A DNA stretch of 64,000 nt from Hippophae tibetana (taxonomy: Eukaryota; Streptophyta; Magnoliopsida; Rosales; Elaeagnaceae), in assembly GCA_037013495.1 (NCBI GenBank), contig CM072810.1, positions 37,539,843-37,603,842 of the forward strand, in the 5' to 3' direction. Position 1 is the stretch's first letter. The number at the start of each line of letters is the position of its first letter. Shown here piece by piece: positions 24,656-36,239 of this stretch. The position numbers and the translations under genes are program-made. Below the pieces are notes generated by a model. It was given only the letters and a program-made list of their open reading frames with translations, made no database searches and had not been told where the DNA came from.

Positions 24656-26781
24656 TGCAGACCACTCATATAGGCATTTGAGCAATAAAACTAAATCTAG
24701 AACTATGCAGCTGAACATAAATTTTGAACTCTATATCATGCAAGAGGATGAAACTTTGAACAAATTCTATACAGGTTTTTCAATCAATTTCAACTACCCG
24801 TACAATTTGGATGGACCTATTTGAAAAAAAAACTAGATTGAGAAAATTGTTTTTAGCATACATTATCATTTTCAAGAAAAAGATACCTTGCTTAAATCCA
24901 TATAGAAGGCCTGTGAACTTACTGTTAAATGAATCAGTTGGGAAATTATTCGAACTGAATTATTTGTTGCCAAGATGATAGCAATCGACTTTCGTTGACG
25001 AAAAGAGCTTGACATTATAGACATCAAGTATAGTGGTACGAGCGAAGCTATTTTGACACAATTGTTAGAAATGATGAATCTAATACCAATGAAGAGAAAA
25101 TATCTATACTTTCCCATATATTTTTTAAATTTCTTAGAAAGAATAAACCCGTTTTTAGGGATTTAAAAAAAAAGGTAATCCGAGCTCTAAAATGATTTTT
25201 TCAATGAATTTATAGTTGTATTTCTTCCAAGCAACTTCAAACATTTTGCAGACCACTCATATAGGCATTTGAGCAAAAAACTAAATCTAGAACTATGCAG
25301 CTGAACATAAATTTTGAACTCTATATCATGCAAGAGGATGAAACTTTGAACAAATTCTATGCAGGTTTTTCAATCAATTTCAACTACCCGTACAATTTGG
25401 ATGGACCTATTTGGAAAAAAAAGTAGATTGAGAAAATTGTTGTTAGCCTACATTATCATTTTGAAGAAAAATATACCTTGTTTATATCCGTATAGAAGGC
25501 CTGTGAACTTACTGTTAAATGAATCAGTTGGGAAATTATTCGAACTGCATTATTTGTTGGCAAGATGATAGCAATCCACTTTCGCGGACGAAAAGAGCTT
25601 GAATTTATAGACATCAAGTATAGTGGTACGAGCGAAGCTATTTTGACACAATTGTTAGAAATGATGAATCTAATACCAATGAAGAGAAAATATCTATACT
25701 TTCCCATATATTTACTAAATTTCTTAGAAAGAATAAACCTGTTTTTAGGGATTTAAAAAAAATGTAATCCGAGCTCCAAAATGATTATTTCAATGAATTT
25801 ATAGTTGTATTTCTTCCAAGCAACTTCAAACATTTTGGAGACCACTCATATAGGCATTTGAGCAAAAAACTAAATCTAGAACTATGCAGCTGAACAGAAA
25901 TTTTGAACTCTATATCATCAAGAGGATGAACCTTTGAACAAATTCAACGCAGGTTTTTCAATCAATTTCAACTACCCGTACAATTTGGATGGACCTATTT
26001 GGAAAAAAAACTAGATTGAGAAAATTGTTGTTAGCCTACATAATCATTTTCAAGAAAAAGATACCTTGCTTAAATCCATATAGAAGGCCTGTGAACTTAC
26101 TGTTAAACGAATCAGTTGGAAAATTATTCGAACGGCATCACTTCTTACCAAGTTGATGGCAATCCATTGTCGTGGACGGAAAGAGGTTGACTTTATAGAC
26201 ATCAAGTATAGTGGTACGAGCGAAGCTCTTTTGACACAATTGTTAGAAATGATGAATCTAATACCAATGAAGATAAAATAGCTATACTTTCCTATAGATT
26301 TACTAAATTTCTTAGAAAGAATAAACCCATTTTTAGGGATTTTCAAAAAAGGTAATCCGAGTTCTAAAATAAGTATTTCAATGAATTTATAGTTGTATTT
26401 CTTCCAAGCAACTTCAAACATTTTGGAGACCGCTCATATAGGCATTTGAGGAAAAAAAATAAATCTAGAACTATGCAGCTGAACATAAATTTTGAACTCT
26501 ATATCATGCAAGAGGATGAAACTTTGAACAAATACTATGCAGGTTTTTCAATCAATTTCAACTACCCGTACAATTTGGATGGACCTCTTTGGAAAAAAAA
26601 GTAGATTGAGAAAATTGTTGTTAGTCTACATTATCATTTTCAAGAAAAAGATAGCTTGCTTAAATCCATATAGAAGGCCTGTGAACTTACTGTTAAATGA
26701 ATTAGTTGGGAAATTATTCGAACTGCATTATTTGTTGCCAAGATGATTACAATCCACTTTCGTGGACGGAAAGAGCTTGAC
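24656..26781 (+). repeat. Spacer monomers between the two 7,665-bp copies
   Basis: Anchors are 24975, 25565, 26153 and 26743. The first three resemble the run at 13774, 14364 and 14952 (shift about 11,201 bp, 19 monomers), including the rare 'cgttgacgaaaag' centre. The last three resemble 22027, 22615 and 23205 (shift 3,538 bp, six monomers), including 'gattacaatcc' at 23205 and 26743. The spacer is therefore assembled from array segments found elsewhere in the window, not from new sequence. Confidence 0.82.
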
Positions 26782-29700
26782 TTTATAGACATCAAGTATA
26801 GTGGTACGAGCGAAGCTATTTTGACACAATTGTTAGAAATGATGAATCTAATACCAATGAAGAGAAAATATCTATACTTTCCCATATATTTACTAAATTT
26901 CTTAGAAAGAATAAACCTGTTTTTAGGGATTTAAAAAAAATGTAATCCGAGCTCCAAAATGATTATTTCAATGAATTTATAGTTGTATTTCTTCCAAGCA
27001 ACTTCAAACATTTTGGAGACCACTCATATAGGCATTTGAGCAAAAAACTAAATCTAGAACTATGCAGCTGAACAGAAATTTTGAACTCTATATCATCAAG
27101 AGGATGAACCTTTGAACAAATTCAACGCAGGTTTTTCAATCAATTTCAACTACCCGTACAATTTGGATGGACCTATTTGAAAAAAAAACTAGATTGAGAA
27201 AATTGTTGTTAGCCTACATAATCATTTTCAAGAAAAAGATACCTTGCTTAAATCCATATAGAAGGCCTGTGAACTTACTGTTAAACGAATCAGTTGGAAA
27301 ATTATTCGAACGGCATCACTTCTTACCAAGTTGATGGCAATCCATTGTCGTGGACGGAAAGAGGTTGACTTTATAGACATCAAGTATAGTGGTACGAGCG
27401 AAGCTATTTTGACACAATTGTTAGAAATGATGAATCTAATACCAATGAAGAGAAAATAGCTATACTTTCCTATAGATTTACTAAATTTCTTAGAAAGAAT
27501 AAACCCATTTTTAGGGATTTTCAAAAAAGGTAATCCGAGTTCTAAAATAAGTATTTCAATGAATTTATAGTTGTATTTCTTCCAAGCAACTTCAAACATT
27601 TTGGAGACCGCTCATATAGGCATTTGAGGAAAAAAAATAAATCTAGAACTATGCAGCTGAACATAAATTTTGAACTCTATATCATGCAAGAGGATGAAAC
27701 TTTGAACAAATACTATGCAGGTTTTTCAATCAATTTCAACTACCCGTACAATTTGGATGGACCTCTTTGGAAAAAAAAGTAGATTGAGAAAATTGTTGTT
27801 AGTCTACATTATCATTTTCAAGAAAAAGATAGCTTGCTTAAATCCATATAGAAGGCCTGTGATCTTACTGTTAAATGAATTAGTTGGGAAATTATTCGAA
27901 CTGCATTATTTGTTGCCAAGATGATTGCAATCCACTTTCGTGGACGGAAAGAGCTTGACTTTATAGACATCAAGTATAGTGGTACGAGCGAAGCTATTTT
28001 TACACAATAGTAAGAAATGATGTATCTAATACCAATGAAGAGAATATATCTATACTTTCCCATAGATTTACTAAATTTCTTAGAAAGAATAAACCCGTTT
28101 TTAGGGATTTAAAAAAAAAGGTAATCCGAGCTCTAAAATGATTATTTCAATGAATTTATAGTTGTATTTCTTCCAAGCAACTTCAAACATTTTGGAGACC
28201 ACTCATATAGGCATTTGAGCAAAAAACTAAATCTAGAACTATGCAGCTGAACAGAAATTTTGAACTCTATATCATGCAAGAGGATGAACCTTTGAACAAT
28301 ATCAACGCAGGTTTTTCAATCAATTTCAACTACCCGTACAATTTGGATGGACTTATTTGGAAAAAAAAGTAGATTGAGAAAATTGTTGTTAGCCTACATT
28401 ATCATTTTGAAGAAAAATATACCTTGCTTAAATCCGTATAGAAGGCCTGTGAACTTACTGTTAAATGAATCAGTTGGGAAATTATTCGAACTGCATTATT
28501 TGTTGCCAAGATGATAGAAATCCACTTTCGTGGACGGAAAGAGCTAGACTTTATACACATCAAGTATAGTGGTACGAGCGAAACTATTTTGACACAATTG
28601 TTAGATATGATGAATCTAATACCAATGAAGAGAAAATATCTATACTTTCCCATATATTTACTAAATTTCTTAGAAAGAATAAACCCGTTTTTAGGGATTT
28701 AAAAAAAATGTAATCCGAGCTCTAAAATGATTATTTCAATGAATTTATATTTGTATTTCTTCCAAGCAACTTCAAACATTTTGGAGACCGCTCATATAGG
28801 CATTTGAGGAAAAAAAATAAATCTAGAACTATGCAGCTGAACATAAATTTTGAACTCTATATCATGGAAGAGGATGAAACTTTGAACAAATACTATGCAG
28901 GTTTTTCAATCAATTTCAACTACCCGTACAATTTGGATGGACCTCTTTGAAAAAAAAAGTAGATTGAGAAAATTGTTGTTAGTCTACATTATCATTTTCA
29001 AGAAAAAGATAGCTTGCTTAAATCCATATAGAAGGCCTGTGAACTTACTGTTAAATGAATTAGTTGGGAAATTATTCGAACTGCATTATTTGTTGCCAAG
29101 ATGATAGCAATCCACTTTCGTGGACGGAAAGAGCTTGACTTTATAGACATCAAGTATAGTGGTACGAGCGAAGCTATTTTGACACAATTGTTAGAAATGA
29201 TGAATCTAATACCAATGAAGATAAAATATCTATACTTTCCCATATATTTAATAAATTTCTTAGAAAGAATAAACCCGTTTTTAGGGATTTAAAAAAAAAG
29301 GTAATCCAAGCTCTAAAATGATTATTTCAATGAATTTATAGTTGTATTTCTTCCAAGCACCTTCAAACATTTTGCAGACCACTCATATAGGCATTTGAGC
29401 AATAAAACTAAATCTAGAACTATGCAGCTGAACATAAATTGTGAACTTTATATCATGCAAGAGGATGAAACTTTGAACAAATTCTATGCATGTTTTTCAA
29501 TCAATTTCAACTACCCGTACAATTTGGATGGACCTATTTGGAGAAAAAAGTAGATTGAGAAAATTGTTGTTAGCCTACATTATCACTTTGAAGAAAAATA
29601 TACCTTGTTTAAATCCGTATAGAAGGCCTGGGAACTTACTGTTAAATGAATCAGTTGGGAAATTATTCGAACTGCATTATTTGTTGGCAAGATGATAGCA

Positions 29701-30069
29701 ATCCACTTTCGCGGACGAAAAGAGCTTGAATTTATAAACATCAAGTATAGAGGTACGAGCGAAGCTATTTTGACACAATTGTTAGAAATGATGAATCTAA
29801 TACCAATGAAGAGAAAATATCTATACTTTCCCATATATTTACTAAATTTCTTAGAAAGAATAAACCCGTTTTTAGGGATTTAAAAAAAATGTAATCCGAG
29901 CTCCAAAATGATTATTTCAATGAATTTATAGTTGTATTTCTTCCAAGCAACTTCAAACATTTTGGAGACCACTCATATAGGCATTTGCGCAAAAAACTAA
30001 ATCTAGAACTATGCAGCTGAACAGAAATTTTGAACTCTATATCATCAAGAGGATGAACCTTTGAACAAA

Positions 30070-30425
30070 TTCTACGCAGGTTTTTCAATCATTATCAACT
30101 ACCCGTACAATTTTGATGCACCTATTTGGAAAAAAAAGTAGATTGAGAAAATTGTTGTTAGCCTACATTATCATTTCCAAGAAAAAGATACCTTGCTTAA
30201 ATCCGTATAGAAGGCCTGTGAACTTACTGTTAAATGAATCAGTTGGGAAATTATTCGAACGGCATTATTTGTTGCAAAGATGATAGCAATCCCCTTTCAT
30301 GGACGGAAAGAGCTTGACTTTATAGACATCAAGTATAGTGGTACGAGCTAAGCTATTTTGACACAATTGATAGAATTGATGAATCTAATACCAATGAAGA
30401 GAAAATAGCTATACTTTCCCATAGA
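30070..30425 (+). repeat. Conversion-like patch inside higher-order copy 2
   Basis: Here copy 2 carries 'ttctacgcagg', 'aatcattatcaac', 'attttgatgcacc', 'tcatttccaag', 'gttgcaaagatg' and 'cccctttcatgg', none of which is in the partner monomer at about 22,405-22,760. Sequence on both sides returns to the copy-1 type ('cccatttttagggattttc', 'ccgagttct'). Patch length and register are unchanged, as expected for gene conversion by another monomer type. Confidence 0.7.
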
Positions 30426-32048
30426 TTTACTAAATTTCTTAGAAAGAATAAACCCATTTTTAGGGATTTTCAAAAAAGGTAATCCGAGTTCTAAAATAAG
30501 TATTTCAATGAATTTATAGTTGTATTTCTTCCAAGCAACTTCAAACATTTTGGAGACCGCTCATATAGGCATTTGAGGAAAAAAAATAAATCTAGAACTA
30601 TGCAGCTGAACATAAATTTTGAACTCTATATCATGCAAGAGGATGAAACTTTGAACAAATACTATGCAGGTTTTTCAATCAATTTCAACTACCCGTACAA
30701 TTTGGATGGACCTCTTTGGAAAAAAAAGTAGATTGAGAAAATTGTTGTTAGTCTACATTATCATTTTCAAGAAAAAGATAGCTTGCTTAAATCCATATAG
30801 AAGGCCTGTGAACTTACTGTTAAATGAATTAGTTGGGAAATTATTCGAACTGCATTATTTGTTGCCAAGATGATTACAATCCACTTTCGTGGACGGAAAG
30901 AGCTTGACTTTATAGACATCAAGTATAGTGGTACGAGCGAAGCTATTTTTACACAATAGTTAGAAATGATGTATCTAATACCAATGAAGAGAAAATATCT
31001 ATACTTTCCCATAGATTTACTAAATTTCTTAGAAAGAATAAACCCGTTTTTAGGGATTTAAAAAAAAGGTAATCCGAGCTCTAAAATGATTATTTCAATG
31101 AATTTATAGTTGTATTTCTTCCAAGCAACTTCAAACATTTTGCAGACCACTCATATAGGCATTTGAGCAATAAAACTAAATCTAGAACTATGCAGCTGAA
31201 CATAAATTTTGAACTGTATATCATGCAAGAGGATGAAACTTTGAACAAATTCTATGCATGTTTTTCAATCAATTTCAACTACCCGTACAATTTGGATGGA
31301 CCTATTTGGAAAAAAAAGTAGATTGGGAAAATTGTTGTTAGCCTACATTATCATTTTGAAGAAAAATATACCTTGCTTAAATCCGTTTAGAAGGCCTGTG
31401 AACTTACTGTTAAATGAATCAGTTGGGAAATTATTCGAACTGCATTATTTGTTGCCAAGATGATAGAAATCCACTTTCGTGGACGGAAAGAGCTAGACTT
31501 TATACACATCAACTATAGTGGTACGAGCGAAACTATTTTGACACAATTGTTAGATATGATGAATCTAATACCAATGAAGAGAAAATATATATACTTTCCC
31601 ATATATTTACTAAATTTCTTAGAAAGAATAAACCCGTTTTTAGGGATTTAAAAAAAATGTAATCCGAGCTCTAAAATGATTATTTCAATGAATTTATATT
31701 TGTATTTCTTCCAAGCAACTTCAAACATTTTGGAGACCACTCATATAGGCATTTGAGTAAAAAACTAAATCTAGAACTATGCAGCTGAACAGAAATTTTG
31801 AACTCTATATCATGCAAGAGGATGAACCTTTGAACAAATTCAACGCAGGTTTTTGAATCAATTTCACCTACCTGTACAATTTGGATGGACCTATTTGGAA
31901 AAAAAAGTAGATTGAGAAAATTGTTGTTAGTCTACATTATCATTTTCAAGAAAAAGATAGCTTGCTTAAATCCATATAGAAGGCCTGTGAACTTACTGTT
32001 AAATGAATTAGTTGGGAAATTATTCGAACTGCATTATTTGTTGCCAAG

Positions 32049-32252
32049 ATGATAGAAATCCACTTTCGCAGACGGAAAGAGCTTGACTTTATTGACATCA
32101 AGTATAGTGGTCTTAGTGAAGCTATTTTGGTCACAATTGTGAGAAATGATGAATCTAATACCAATGAAGAGAAAATATCTATACTTTCCCATAGATTTAC
32201 TAAATTTCTTAGAAAGAATAAACCCGCTTTTAGGGATTTAAAAAAAATGTAA
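32049..32252 (+). repeat. 591-bp variant monomer with 'ggtcttagtg' signature (copy 2)
   Basis: Partner of the monomer at 24384 under the 7,665-bp shift and nearly identical to it ('cccgctttt' here, 'cccgttttt' there). Its neighbour on the right (anchor 32640) belongs to the same subfamily but is far more divergent, so the subfamily's original home may be this position, with 24384 a copy of it. Confidence 0.75.
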
Positions 32253-32320
32253 TCTGAGCTCTAAAATGATTATTTCAATGAATTTATATTTGTATTTCTT
32301 CCAAGCAACTTCAAACATTT

Positions 32321-32860
32321 TGGAGACCACTCATATAGGCATTTGAGTAAAAAACTAAATCTAGATCTATGCAGCTGAACAGAAATTTTGAACTCTATAT
32401 CATGCAAGAGGATGAACCTTTGAACAAATTCAACGCAGGTTTTTCAATCAATTTCAACTACCCGTACAATTTGGATGGACCTATTTGGAAAAAAAAAGTG
32501 GATTGAGAAAATCGTTGTTAGCCTACATTATCATTTTCAAGTCATAGTTACCTTGCCTAAATCCATATACAAGGCCTCTGAACTTACTGTTAAATGAATC
32601 GGTTGGGAAATCATTTGAACTGCATCACTTGTTTCCAAGATGATAGATATCCACTTTCGCAGACGGAAAGAGCTTGGCTTTATTGACATCAAGTATAGTG
32701 GTCTTAGTGAAGCTATTTTGGACACAATTGTGAGAAATGATGAATCTAATACCAATGAAGAGAAAATATCTATACTTTCCCATATATTTTTTAAATTTCT
32801 TAGAAAGAATAAACCCGTTTTTAGGGATTTAAAAAAAAAGGTAATCCGAGCTCTAAAATG
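32321..32860 (+). repeat. Most divergent monomer of the array (anchor 32640)
   Basis: The unit carries many private changes across its middle: 'aaaaagtggattg', 'aaaatcgttg', 'caagtcatagtta', 'ttgcctaaatcc', 'atacaaggcctctg', 'gaatcggttggg', 'aaatcatttgaac', 'cacttgtttccaag', 'gatagatatcc' and 'agcttggcttt'. It also carries the ggtcttagtg signature. It is still clearly the same monomer, in phase and orientation. A 73-codon open frame lies at 32640-32861; I see no reason to call it a gene. It may be a relic of an older subfamily that escaped homogenisation. Confidence 0.8.
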
Positions 32861-35800
32861 ATTATTTCAATGAATTTATAGTTGTATTTCTTCCAAGCAA
32901 CTTCAAACATTTTGCAGACCACTCATATAGGCATTTGAGCAATAAAACTAAATCTAGAACTATGCAGCTGAACATAAATTTTGAACTCTATATCATGCAA
33001 GAGGATGAAACTTTGAACAAATTCTATGCATGTTTTTCAATCAATTTCAACTACCCGTACAATTTGGATGGACCTATTTGGAAAAAAAGTAGATTGGGAA
33101 AATTGTTGTTAGCCTACATTATCATTTTGAAGAAAAATATACCTTGCTTAAATCCGTTTAGAAGGCCTGTGAACTTACTGTTAAATGAATCAGTTGGGAA
33201 ATTATTCGAACTGCATTATTTGTTGCCAAGATGATAGAAATCCACTTTCGTGGACGGAAAGAGCTAGACTTTATACACATCAAGTATAGTGGTACGAGCG
33301 AAACTATTTTGACACAATTGTTAGATATGATGAATCTAATACCAATGAAGAGAAAATATATATACTTTCCCATATATTTACTAAATTTCTTAGAAAGAAT
33401 AAACCCGTTTTTAGGGATTTAAAAAAAATGTAATCCGAGCTCTAAAATGATTATTTCAATGAATTTATATTTGTATTTCTTCCAAGCAACTTCAAACATT
33501 TTGGAGACCACTCATATAGGCATTTGAGTAAAAAACTAAATCTAGAACTATGCAGCTGAACAGAAATTTTGAACTCTATATCATGCAAGAGGATGAACCT
33601 TTGAACAAATTCAACGCAGGTTTTTCAATCAATTTCAACTACCCGTACAATTTGGATGGACCTATTTGGAAAAAAAAGTAGATTTAGAAAATTGTTGGTA
33701 GCCTACATTATCATTTTCAAGAAAAAGATACCTTGCTTAAATCCATATAGAAGGCCTGTGAACTTACTGTTAAATGAATCAGTTGGAAAATTATTCGAAC
33801 GGCATCACTTGTTACCAAGTTGATGGCAATCCATTGTCCTGGACGGAAAGAGGTTGACTTTATAGACATCATGTATAGTGGTACGAGCGAAGCTATTTTG
33901 ACACAATTGTTAGAAATGATGAATCTAATACCAATGAAGAGAAAATAGCTATACTTTCCAATAGATTTACTAAATTTCTTAGAAAGAATAAACCCATTTT
34001 TAGGGATTTTCAAAAAAGGTAATCCGAGCTCTAAAATAAGTATTTCAATGAATTTATAGTTGTATTTCTTCCAAGAAACTTCAAACATTTTGGAGACCAC
34101 TCATATAGGTATTTGAGCAAAAAAATAAATCTAGAACTATGCAGCTGAACATAAATTTTGAACTCTATATCATGCAAGAGGATGAAACTTTGAACAAATT
34201 CTATGCAGGTTTTTCAATCAATTTCAACTACCCGTACAATTTGGATGGACCTATTTGGAAAAAAAAGTAGATTGAGAAAATTGTTGTTAGCCTACATTAT
34301 CATTTTGAAGAAAAATATACCTTGCTTAAATCCGTATAGAAGGCCTGTGAATTTACTGTTAAATGAATCAGTTGGAAAATTATTCGAACGGCATCACTTG
34401 TTACCAAGTTGATGGCAATCCATTGTCGTGGACGGAAAGAGCTTGACTTTATAGACATCAAGTATAGTGGTACGAGCGAAGCTATTTTTACACAATAGTT
34501 AGAAATGATGAATCTAATACCAATGAAGAGAAAATATCTATACTTTCCCATAGATTTACTAAATTTCTTAGAAAGAATAAACCCGTTTTTAGGGATTTAA
34601 AAAAAAAGGTAATCCGAGCTCTAAAATGATTATTTCAATGAATTTATAGTTGTATTTCTTCCAAGCAACTTCAAACATTTTCCAGACAACTCATATAGGC
34701 ATTTGAGCAATAAAACTAAATCTAGAACTATGCAGCTGAATAATAAATTTTGAACTCTATATCATGCAAGAGGATGAAACTTTGAACAAATTCTATACAG
34801 GTTTTTCAATCAATTTCAACTACCCGTACAATTTGGATGGACCAATTTGGAAAAAAAAGTAGATTGAGAAAATTGTTGTTAGCCTACATTATCATTTTGA
34901 AGAAAAATATACCTTGCTTCAATCCGTATAGAAGGCCTGTGAACTTACTGTTAAATGAATCAGTTGGGAAATTATTCGAACTGCATTATTTGTTGCCAAG
35001 ATGATAGAAATCCAGTTTCGTGGACGGAAAGAGCTTGACTTTATAGACATCAAGTATAGTGGTACGAGCGAAACTATTTTGACACAATTGTTAGATATGA
35101 TAAATCTAATACTAATGAAGAGAAAATATCTATACTTTCCCATATATTTACTAAATTTCTTAGAAAGAATAAACCCGTTTTTAGGGATTTAAAAAAAATG
35201 TAATCTGAGCTCTAAAATGATTATTTCAATGAATTTATAGTTGTATTTCTTCCAAGCAACTTCAAACATTTTGGAGACCACTAATATAGGCATTTGAGCA
35301 AAAACCTAAATCTAGAACTATGCAGCTGAACAGAAATTTTGAACTCTATATCATGCAAGAGGATGAACCTTTGAACAATATCAACGCAGGTTTTTCAATC
35401 AATTTCAACTACCCGTACAATTGGGATGGATCTATTTGGAAAAAAAGTAGATTGAGAAAATTGTTGGTAGCCTACATTATCATTTTCAAGAAAAAGATAC
35501 CTTGCTTAAATCCATATAGAAGGCCTGTGAACTTACTGTTAAATTAATCAGTTGGAAAATTATTCGAACGGCATCACTTGTTACCAAGTTGATGGCAATC
35601 CATTGTCGTGGACGGAAAGAGCTTGACTTTATAGACATCAAGAATAGTGGTACAAGCGAAGCTATTTTGACACAATTTTTAGAAATGATGAATCTAATAC
35701 CAATGAAGAGAAAATTTCTATACTTTCCAATAGATTTACTAAATTTCTTAGAAAGAATAAACCCATTTTTAGGGATTTTCAAAAAAGGTAATCCGAGTTC

Positions 35801-36239
35801 TAAAATAAGTATTTCAATGAATTTATAGTTGTATTTCTTCCAAGCAACTTCAAACATTTTGGAGACCACTCATATAGGCATTTGAGCAAAAAAATAAATC
35901 TAGAACTATGCAGCTGAACATAAATTTTGAACTCTATATCATGCAAGAGGATGAAACTTTGAACAAATTCTATGCAGGTTTTTCAATCAATTTCAACTAC
36001 CCGTACAATTTGGATGGACCTATTTGGAAAAAAAAGTAGATTGAGAAAATTGTTGTTAGCCTACATTATCATTTTGAAGAAAAATATACCTTGTTTAAAT
36101 CCGTATAGAAGGCCTGTGAACTTACTGTTAAATGAATCAGTTGGGAAATTATTCGAACTGCATTATTTGTTGGCAAGATGATAGCAATCCACTTTCGCGG
36201 ACGAAAAGAGCTTGAATTTATAGACATCAAGTATAGTGG
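32861..36239 (+). repeat. E/H-type monomer block (anchors 33231-36178)
   Basis: Anchors are 33231, 33820, 34409, 35001, 35589 and 36178. The monomer at 33231 matches that at 31460 (shift 1,771 bp, three monomers), sharing 'gattgggaaaa', 'ccgtttagaagg', 'ctatgcatgttt' and 'aaatatatatac'. H-type copies are at 33820, 34409 (hybrid) and 35589. At 34741 an extra base pair or two gives 'gaataataaat', a private change. No long recent duplication starts inside the block. Confidence 0.8.

Larger units (their letters stand above)
26782..32320 (+). repeat. Large higher-order block, copy 2 (period 7,665 bp)
   Basis: Anchors are 27331, 27921, 28511, 29101, 29692, 30280, 30870, 31460 and 32049, each +7,665 from copy 1. 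The exact conservation of the offset across nine monomers, despite A-run length variation, supports one block event. One monomer (about 30,070-30,425) does not match its partner but keeps the same length, which suggests a later conversion. What follows at 32.3 kb (the divergent monomer) has no counterpart after copy 1. Confidence 0.92.

Noticed and set aside
24384-32861. Faint resemblance of the 3' half of the monomer to part of a plant Ty1/copia-type gag region
   Set aside because: The similarity is from memory, short, and limited to a basic, Lys/Phe-rich stretch. No zinc knuckle, protease or polymerase motif, and no terminal repeats, are present. If the satellite did arise from such an element it is an old, broken fossil; a profile search of the consensus would be needed to say more.
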